Assembly: GCA_013331265.1 (NCBI GenBank)
Contig: DUGS01000201.1
Span: 413-10,359 of the forward strand
From: Methanosarcina sp.
GTDB taxonomy: Archaea; Halobacteriota; Methanosarcinia; Methanosarcinales; Methanosarcinaceae
DNA length: 9,947 bases
Reading direction: 5' to 3'
The translations under genes were made by a program, and so were the position numbers. The notes under the pieces are model-generated. The model had not been told where the DNA came from. It searched no databases and saw only the letters and a list, made by a program, of their open reading frames with translations. Positions 6,026-9,947 of this stretch are shown piece by piece. Position 1 is the first letter of the stretch. Each line of letters begins with the position of its first letter.

Positions 6026-7033
6026 TTATTCACTGCTTCTGGGTTCCTTTACTTTAGTAATTATGTATTTCGCAAGTTTGCTTATAATTTGAATAATTTC
6101 ACGCACTTCTTCAGGACTAATATTTACTTTCCGTCCAATAATTGCATTAGAGTCACCTGATTTCATAATATACTCGTCATCTACAATTCCCATCTTATGA
6201 GATAATAGATGCCTTTTTTGGAAACCACAGACAACTTTTCTCCATTCTTCGACAGTAAGTTCGGAAGCAATATCAAAACCAAATATATCTCTAAGAGTAT
6301 TCTTAACGGCACCAAGATTCTGGAAGCTTATCTTTTCAGCTTTTGTCGGAATTTTCGCTCTTTGAGCATTGATACGACAAGTTTCTCGACCGAACCCATC
6401 AAAAGATGAAACGCAATCTTCCAATGCGTTTTCTATCAATTTATCTGCTACTTCTTTACCTGCATCTGCTGCCAGATCCAGCATTTTCTCTATAATTTCT
6501 AGATTTTTAGTAAGAATATCAAGGGAATTATGCTGGCCGCAGTCTGGACAAAAGGCAAAAACGCCATAGATAGAATAATGTAGTGTGCAGTTTCTGCAAA
6601 TGACTTCAGTTTCGAGTCTTTTTTCCCTATAATAGTGAATAGGAGTTAGCCCGTTTCTTTTGATTTTAAGTGAAACTCCAATGCCGAAAGTTCCACGTGG
6701 TTTATGATCAAATTCTAGTTTTTTTAGATCTTTATATAATGTATCATTTACTTTTCTTAGCATGAAAGATCTAATATACTCAATTTGCTCCTTTGTCCAA
6801 AATAGATCATGCGATGACATATGACCGCAGTATGGACAGTAACAGGGTAGATTTTCACCTTTGAGTCCTGTTCCAAACTTAACTTTGAAATATCCCTCAC
6901 ACTCGGGATTTGGGCATTCTCTGCCTATAAATCCATCATCGTCTAAAGAAATTGGAATTTTAATGCTGTTGCCAAGATTTTCTAAATTACTCGTCAAATA
7001 TGCCTCAAAATATTTTTGACTTAAGTATATCAC
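6026..7033 (-). CDS. Zinc-ribbon protein with a C-terminal HEPN-like RX4H motif
   Basis: This 335-residue protein has two zinc-ribbon-like Cys sets. The first comprises Cys40, Cys45, Cys66 and Cys69 (ECPNPECEGYFKV then CPYCGH), the second Cys146, Cys149, Cys162 and Cys165 (CRNC then CPDCGQ). A helical region (170-260) follows. Near the end VCGFQKRHLLSHKMGIVDDEY carries Arg274-x4-His279, which looks like the RNase signature of HEPN domains (R-x4-6-H followed by a gly-val-val/asp turn), and a final helix (306-328). Zn-ribbon proteins of this general make-up are found as hypothetical proteins in defence-rich DNA; the HEPN reading is mine. The only in-frame start is the GTG at 7033; upstream codons stay open to a stop at 7079-7081 but offer no other start. 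It is co-oriented with, and 52 bp ahead of, the Mrr-like nuclease gene, so the two are probably one operon. Confidence 0.78.
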   Translation of the reverse strand: MIYLSQKYFEAYLTSNLENLGNSIKIPISLDDDGFIGRECPNPECEGYFKVKFGTGLKGENLPCYCPYCGHMSSHDLFWTKEQIEYIRSFMLRKVNDTLYKDLKKLEFDHKPRGTFGIGVSLKIKRNGLTPIHYYREKRLETEVICRNCTLHYSIYGVFAFCPDCGQHNSLDILTKNLEIIEKMLDLAADAGKEVADKLIENALEDCVSSFDGFGRETCRINAQRAKIPTKAEKISFQNLGAVKNTLRDIFGFDIASELTVEEWRKVVCGFQKRHLLSHKMGIVDDEYIMKSGDSNAIIGRKVNISPEEVREIIQIISKLAKYIITKVKEPRSSE

Positions 7034-7121
7034 AGATCTTTTTAACTCTTGCTTTTTTTCACAATTATCTTGATCTGACTAGAATCTAAGATTACTAGAA
7101 GAGTAAGGTTCCCGGATAGTC

Positions 7122-7400
7122 TTAGACAAGTTGAAAGTTTTGTGTCAAATTAATCTCAGTTTCGATAATATCGTGATAAGAAGACGTATTTAAATCAAGA
7201 AAAAAGTCATGGTTTTTTCGATCAAATAAAAAATATGTGTCTGTATCATCACAAATCAAGATACTTAAGTCTATATCGAGTATATATCCTGCTGAATATA
7301 CTTTTTTTGTCAGTGGCCGCCCGACATCTGCTGCTTCGCAGCATGCGGGCGTGGAGGAAGTTTTTAAATCACTTAATTTTTCACATTGAAACTCTGTCAC
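7122..7400 (-). CDS. Small hypothetical protein whose frame includes a dispersed-repeat copy
   Basis: An open frame of 92 codons starts at a GTG (7400) and could extend upstream without a stop to 7440 as LFIGCNLEPIRK. The repeat encodes the middle part (STPACCEAADVGRPLTKK, roughly residues 16-33). The flanks read MTEFQCEKLSDL before it and VYSAGYILDIDLSILICDD and an acidic, aromatic-rich tail after it. The tail looks protein-like, but I recognise no family. There is no good ribosome binding site. It may be a real short gene into which the repeat inserted in frame, the remnant of a larger gene, or chance. Confidence 0.3.
   Translation of the reverse strand: MTEFQCEKLSDLKTSSTPACCEAADVGRPLTKKVYSAGYILDIDLSILICDDTDTYFLFDRKNHDFFLDLNTSSYHDIIETEINLTQNFQLV
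7302..7362 (-). repeat. Dispersed hairpin repeat, copy 5 (inverted)
   Basis: On the minus strand it reads AACTTCCTCCACGCCCGCAT, then hairpin TGCTGC/GCAGCA with loop GAA (plus coordinates 7329-7334/7338-7343), then GATGTCGGGCGGCCACTGACA and an A run. The stem differs from other copies on both sides yet still pairs perfectly. The outer stem CGCCCG/CGGGCG pairs 7318-7323 with 7346-7351. Confidence 0.85.
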
Positions 7401-7458
7401 TTTTCGGATAGGCTCTAAGTTACACCCGATGAAAAGTTACAGAAATAAAATCATAAGC

Positions 7459-7481
7459 CGGGGATGAGCCCCCCATCCCCG
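7459..7481 (-). terminator. GC-rich hairpin downstream of frhB
   Basis: An 8-bp stem CGGGGATG/CATCCCCG with a 7-nt loop lies about 50 bp after the frhB stop. On the minus strand it is followed by a T-rich stretch (TTATGATTTTATTTC). It acts as a second or back-up terminator, or protects the mRNA 3' end. Confidence 0.6.
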
Positions 7482-7513
7482 TATCCTTAAAAATCACGCG
7501 AATAATTTCCATA

Positions 7514-7528
7514 ACAAAAAAAGAAAAA
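7514..7528 (-). terminator. U-tract terminator of the frh operon
   Basis: Directly after the frhB stop the minus strand reads TTTTTCTTTTTTTG. Archaeal RNA polymerase terminates efficiently at such U-tracts without a hairpin. Confidence 0.65.
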
Positions 7529-7529
7529 T

Positions 7530-8405
7530 TTAGGCGTAAGGATTCCTTAACGCCTTGTTTACGCCGAAAGTCTTGCGCTCTTCGATCGTCTTCTGGTTCT
7601 TGTCGATCTTTTCTTTTGCGAGCTTCTTGAGGAGATCGAGGCCGGGCTTGACATCCTCTATTGGCTTCGTCTCGAACATGCCAGCGGCGACTGCTTTGGA
7701 CCAGATCTCGTTTCCCTTCTTGGTGCGGATGAAGACCGTGGACCAGCCGTCAGGGCTTCCGACAGAGCCGGTTGAGATGTCGGCGAGGTTGGAGACATAG
7801 TCGAGGCAGACGTGGCAGCCGGGCTGCTCGTACTTGTGGGTCGCCTTGAGCGGCACGGTTGCTACGTTTCCGCGCTCGGTGTAGACCCAGAACTTGCCTT
7901 TCGTAATCTCCATCTTCTTCACGGAGCCCAGGCTCTGAGCCGCGTGGTCCTCAACAATGCTCTGCATGGACTTGTATGGGAAGTTCTCCATGCAGAAGAG
8001 CCCTACTGTGAAGGCGACCTTGTCCGGGACGTCACGCATGTTGATGGGATAGAGCTGAGCCTTCCTGACCGCCTGCATCTGGCAGCAGACGCCGGTGACC
8101 CCGACCTTGTCGAGGCCAAAAGACCTGGTTGCCTCCTTGAGCCAGGAGATCTGGGGGCTGATGCTGTATTTCGTTCCCCGTGCCTTGAGGATGTCTTCAC
8201 GGGTCATCGCGACTACCGGCTTAGGTTGCCAGGGTCGGTCGCCCTCGCCTGCCACAATAGTCCCGTCGATCATCCCTTCTTCGAGAGCATAGACCATGAG
8301 GGTGGTGGCGATGCCGCCGTCCTGTGCCTTCTTGAGGATCTCCCTGTCCGTGCTCCGTGCCGAGACGCAGGATATGTATTTACCAAGATATGGATCTTCA
8401 ATCAT
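7530..8405 (-). CDS. frhB: Coenzyme F420-reducing hydrogenase, beta subunit
   Basis: The 291-residue product binds FAD and an iron-sulfur cluster and passes electrons to coenzyme F420 in the cytoplasmic FrhABG complex. It begins MIEDPYLGKYISCVSARSTD, the standard FrhB start. Landmarks are KKAQDGGIATTLM (25-37), GTKYSI (77-82), VGVTGVCCQMQAVRKA (101-116), GLFCMENFP (135-143) and CHVCLDYVSNLADISTGSVG (197-216), which together supply the cysteines and flavin contacts. The start is set at the ATG 8405: GGTGAG (8410-8415) lies 4 nt upstream and the length equals known FrhB. The longer frame from a TTG at 8435 overlaps frhG coding and is not needed. The start overlaps the frhG end by 8 bp, so the two are translationally coupled. 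It is the last gene of the operon and is followed by a U-tract. Confidence 0.96.
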   Translation of the reverse strand: MIEDPYLGKYISCVSARSTDREILKKAQDGGIATTLMVYALEEGMIDGTIVAGEGDRPWQPKPVVAMTREDILKARGTKYSISPQISWLKEATRSFGLDKVGVTGVCCQMQAVRKAQLYPINMRDVPDKVAFTVGLFCMENFPYKSMQSIVEDHAAQSLGSVKKMEITKGKFWVYTERGNVATVPLKATHKYEQPGCHVCLDYVSNLADISTGSVGSPDGWSTVFIRTKKGNEIWSKAVAAGMFETKPIEDVKPGLDLLKKLAKEKIDKNQKTIEERKTFGVNKALRNPYA

Positions 8406-9279
8406 CACTCTCACCTTCCTTAAGTGCTCCAGCAATTATCTCGCTGATGCTCTCGAATTCAGGAATAACGTCCAGGTTGAAGAACGACCTCGGGCAGGCG
8501 CCGTAACAGGAGCCGCACTTGATACAGAGGTCACGCTCTCCCTGCGGCTTCCCGAACTCGAGAGTGATCGCCCTCACTGGACAGGACGCAGCACAGGTGC
8601 CGCAGCCCATGCAGAGGCCCTGATTGATCACGTCGTTCATCAGGTCACAGAAGCAGCCGGTTGTGCCGCGCTTTGCAAGGTCCATAAGGGGCTTTAAGTA
8701 CTTACCCGCAAGGGCCTTCTGGTCTTCGTTCCCCTCCAGGAGCAGGTACGCCATGACAGCGACGTTTCTTATGAGCTCCGGGCTAGGGGGGCATCCTGGG
8801 ATGTAGACATCCACGTCAATAATATCTCCGATTGGGAGGAAGGACTCGTGCTGTGGCTGGTTGTGCTGCCCACCGCGGCTGAAACGGGTAATGTTCCCAT
8901 AGCTCGCGCAGGAACCGAGGGCCACCACGATCTTTGACTTCTTCCTGGTCTCCTTTATATCCTCCACCGATTCCTTGTCCTGGATGCAGACTGAGCCCTC
9001 GACGAGCGCCACGTCCATCTCTGGAATATTCCGAACGTCAGCAAGCGTGAGGCAGTAGACGAGGTCGGCATAGTCGTCCAGGATCTTTATGAGTCCCAAG
9101 TTGTTGTCGGCCAGGGACACGAGGCAGCCGGTACAGCCGCTCATGTGTACATGCCCGATTTTGATCTTATTTGTCACTGGTTTAATCTCCTTTGTAGCTT
9201 CCACCTTCTTCTCCATCGCAACCTGAGCGGGCTTTGCTTCCCAGCCCATGATTTTCTTGATGGAGTTAAGCAGTCCCAT
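8398..9279 (-). CDS. frhG: Coenzyme F420-reducing hydrogenase, gamma subunit (small subunit)
   Basis: This 293-residue small subunit carries the Fe-S relay from the Ni-Fe site to FrhB. The NiFe small-subunit ligands are visible at Cys49-x2-Cys52 (MSGCTGC), Cys124 (ALGSCASYG) and Cys163 (PGCPPSPE). Two ferredoxin-type clusters follow: Cys223, 226, 229, 233 (CMGCGTCAASCP) and Cys252, 255, 258, 262 (CIKCGSCYGACP). The order matches FrhG throughout. An N-terminal segment of about 38 residues (MGLLNSIKKIMGW, then Lys/Glu/Ala-rich) precedes IKIGHVHMSG and is longer than I expect for the family; an internal ATG at residue 22 is a possible shorter start. The chosen ATG overlaps the frhD end by 14 bp with a weak CAGGA upstream. 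No Tat signal is seen, as expected for this cytoplasmic enzyme. Confidence 0.96.
   Translation of the reverse strand: MGLLNSIKKIMGWEAKPAQVAMEKKVEATKEIKPVTNKIKIGHVHMSGCTGCLVSLADNNLGLIKILDDYADLVYCLTLADVRNIPEMDVALVEGSVCIQDKESVEDIKETRKKSKIVVALGSCASYGNITRFSRGGQHNQPQHESFLPIGDIIDVDVYIPGCPPSPELIRNVAVMAYLLLEGNEDQKALAGKYLKPLMDLAKRGTTGCFCDLMNDVINQGLCMGCGTCAASCPVRAITLEFGKPQGERDLCIKCGSCYGACPRSFFNLDVIPEFESISEIIAGALKEGESDD
8410..8415 (-). promoter_or_regulatory. Ribosome binding site that fixes the frhB start
   Basis: GGTGAG lies inside the frhG coding end and 4 nt before ATG 8405. It supports the 291-residue FrhB over the longer upstream-start version. Confidence 0.75.
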
Positions 9280-9745
9280 AGTTCGTCCTGATTTCCTTCA
9301 GTATCTCAGATATAGCTCCGGGAATGGCTCTCTTTACCTCATCTGTAATCCCGATGACCATTTCTGGGGCAGAAACGTACTTCTTCTGGCATGCAAGGAC
9401 CCGGACCCGGATATCGTCCTTGATGTACTGGAGTGGCTCGGTCAGGTCCCAGGAGTGGGCGTCACGGTAGCTCCCCACAGGGAGCTCGTCAACGGCGAGC
9501 CACCTGAGTTCGCCTGGTTCTCCTCCAAAGTCTGCGATGTCCACGATGATAAGAGTCTTTGTGGACTCGGGATTGAGGAGGGTAAAGACGAAATGGGGAC
9601 CACCGAGCCCTGCGTCGACGATTGTGACGTTATCGGGGAGTTTTAGGTCCTTGAGTCTCTCCACTACAGCGGGCCCAAACCCATCATCCGCATAGAGAGG
9701 GTTGCCGCAGCCTGCCACCACGATCTCGGAGTACAGTGTTTCCAT
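9266..9745 (-). CDS. frhD: F420 hydrogenase maturation protease (HycI/HybD family)
   Basis: This 159-residue endopeptidase removes the C-terminal extension of FrhA once nickel is inserted. The family signature is present at AGCGNPLYADDGFGPAVVERL (11-31), with Asp20-Asp21 at the position of the nickel-sensing acidic residue of HybD. Asp69 (IIVDIADFGG) and His97 (RDAHSWDL) stand where the other two metal contacts fall. The length is typical. The start at 9745 has GGTGA (9750-9754) 4 nt upstream, and this ribosome binding site overlaps the frhA stop codon, so translation is coupled. The substrate is encoded by the gene just before it, and the extension expected there is visible. Confidence 0.95.
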   Translation of the reverse strand: METLYSEIVVAGCGNPLYADDGFGPAVVERLKDLKLPDNVTIVDAGLGGPHFVFTLLNPESTKTLIIVDIADFGGEPGELRWLAVDELPVGSYRDAHSWDLTEPLQYIKDDIRVRVLACQKKYVSAPEMVIGITDEVKRAIPGAISEILKEIRTNYGTA

Positions 9746-9749
9746 TCCT

Positions 9750-9754
9750 TCACC
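9750..9754 (-). promoter_or_regulatory. Ribosome binding site of frhD overlapping the frhA stop
   Basis: GGTGA contains the frhA TGA stop codon and lies 4 nt before the frhD ATG, so terminating frhA ribosomes sit on the frhD initiation region. Confidence 0.7.
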
Positions 9755-9947
9755 ACTGCATGAGCTTCTGGGCGACTATCCTGTCCTCCTCATTCACCAC
9801 GATCATGTGGGTTGCGCACGAGACACACGGGTCATAGGCCCGGACGACCATCTCGGCGATCTGCCATGGCGCTCCTGTCAGGGCGCGGCTGCAGGTAGGG
9901 AAGTTCCAGGTAGTGGGCACAAGCATCTCGTACCACAGCACTTTCCC
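9750..9947 (-). CDS. frhA: Coenzyme F420-reducing hydrogenase, alpha subunit (C-terminal part, gene runs off the right edge)
   Basis: The last 65 codons of the NiFe large subunit are present. The C-terminal metal-binding motif DPCVSCATH supplies two of the four cysteines that hold the Ni-Fe centre. After the His there are 18 more residues (MIVVNEEDRIVAQKLMQW), the extension that FrhD cleaves off. Preceding residues LWYEMLVPTTWNFPTC and IAEMVVRAYDPC match the conserved tail of FrhA. The N-terminal Cys pair and the promoter are outside the window. FrhA is the H2-activating subunit; with FrhG and FrhB it reduces F420 for methanogenesis. It is separated from frhD by 4 bp. Confidence 0.96.
   Translation of the reverse strand, partial: GKVLWYEMLVPTTWNFPTCSRALTGAPWQIAEMVVRAYDPCVSCATHMIVVNEEDRIVAQKLMQW

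Larger units (their letters stand above)
7034..7529. other. Interval between the accessory block and the frh operon
   Basis: It contains a weak ORF (7122-7400) with an inverted repeat copy (7302-7362) inside it, a GC-rich hairpin (7459-7481) and a poly-T tract on the minus strand (7514-7528), the last two serving as frh terminators. Bases 7034-7121 hold nothing I recognise. Confidence 0.5.

Noticed and set aside
303..7362. CRISPR array
   Set aside because: Repeat copies are separated by hundreds to thousands of bases, occur in both orientations and contain whole genes between them.
7812..8423. 203-codon plus-strand ORF antisense to frhB
   Set aside because: It lies wholly opposite a well-conserved hydrogenase gene; long antisense frames are expected in GC-rich coding DNA and the product resembles no family.
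7530..8435. FrhB starting at TTG 8435 (301 residues)
   Set aside because: The ATG at 8405 has a better ribosome binding site and gives the usual FrhB N-terminus.
8296..8697. 133-codon plus-strand ORF across the frhB/frhG junction
   Set aside because: Antisense to both hydrogenase genes.
9248..9646. 132-codon plus-strand ORF antisense to frhD
   Set aside because: Shadow of the maturation protease gene; no domain motifs.
1..9947. tRNA or rRNA genes
   Set aside because: No cloverleaf with a T-loop GGTTCRA-type motif and no conserved rRNA stretch was recognised on either strand.

Overview
The window comes from a methanogenic archaeon. The right end carries the tail of frhA followed by frhD, frhG and frhB in the canonical frhADGB order of the F420-reducing [NiFe] hydrogenase. 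The TATA-box promoters, leaderless transcripts and U-tract termination are also archaeal. The repeats and AT-rich accessory DNA fit a Methanosarcina-like genome, but Methanomicrobiales or Methanocellales cannot be excluded from sequence reading alone.

Layout. Bases 1-129 hold the C-terminal end of an unidentified gene, closed by a good hairpin/T-tract terminator (195-235). Bases 237-846 have no intact gene; they hold a repeat copy, a small degenerate tandem repeat and a possible protein fossil. Bases 847-1572 (minus) encode a protein with two CDGSH iron-sulfur motifs. From about 1800 to 7400 there is an AT-rich accessory block. In order it holds a RelE-type toxin with its antitoxin (minus), a HicB antitoxin followed by a frameshifted hicA (plus), a DUF2971 gene with a leaderless-type promoter (minus), a structured GC-richer island of unknown nature (4508-4830), an Mrr-like PD-(D/E)XK nuclease gene broken by a 16-bp tandem duplication (minus), and a zinc-ribbon protein with a HEPN-like RX4H motif (minus). 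Bases 7122-7400 are a weak ORF containing a repeat copy. Bases 7530-9947 are the GC-richer frh operon.

The main unexplained structure is a dispersed repeat. It has a CTTCCCTCCACGCCCGCAT left arm, a small hairpin whose stem is kept by G-T wobbles and compensatory change, and a CGGGCGG-plus-purine right arm. It occurs six times inside the accessory block, in both orientations and at irregular spacing. Two of the six are complementary halves (3334-3364 left, 4831-4870 right) that bracket the DUF2971 gene and the structured island, as if that segment had been inserted into, or had replaced the middle of, one copy.

How the genes work together. FrhA (Ni site), FrhG (Fe-S relay) and FrhB (FAD/F420 site) form the hydrogenase that reduces F420 with H2, and FrhD trims FrhA. 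The accessory block reads as a small defence/stress island of two toxin-antitoxin modules plus candidate restriction or abortive-infection genes. The best candidate for an undescribed system is the co-oriented pair of zinc-ribbon/HEPN-like gene and Mrr-like nuclease gene, 52 bp apart, in which the nuclease is switched out of frame by a reversible-looking duplication. Function of this pair is inference.
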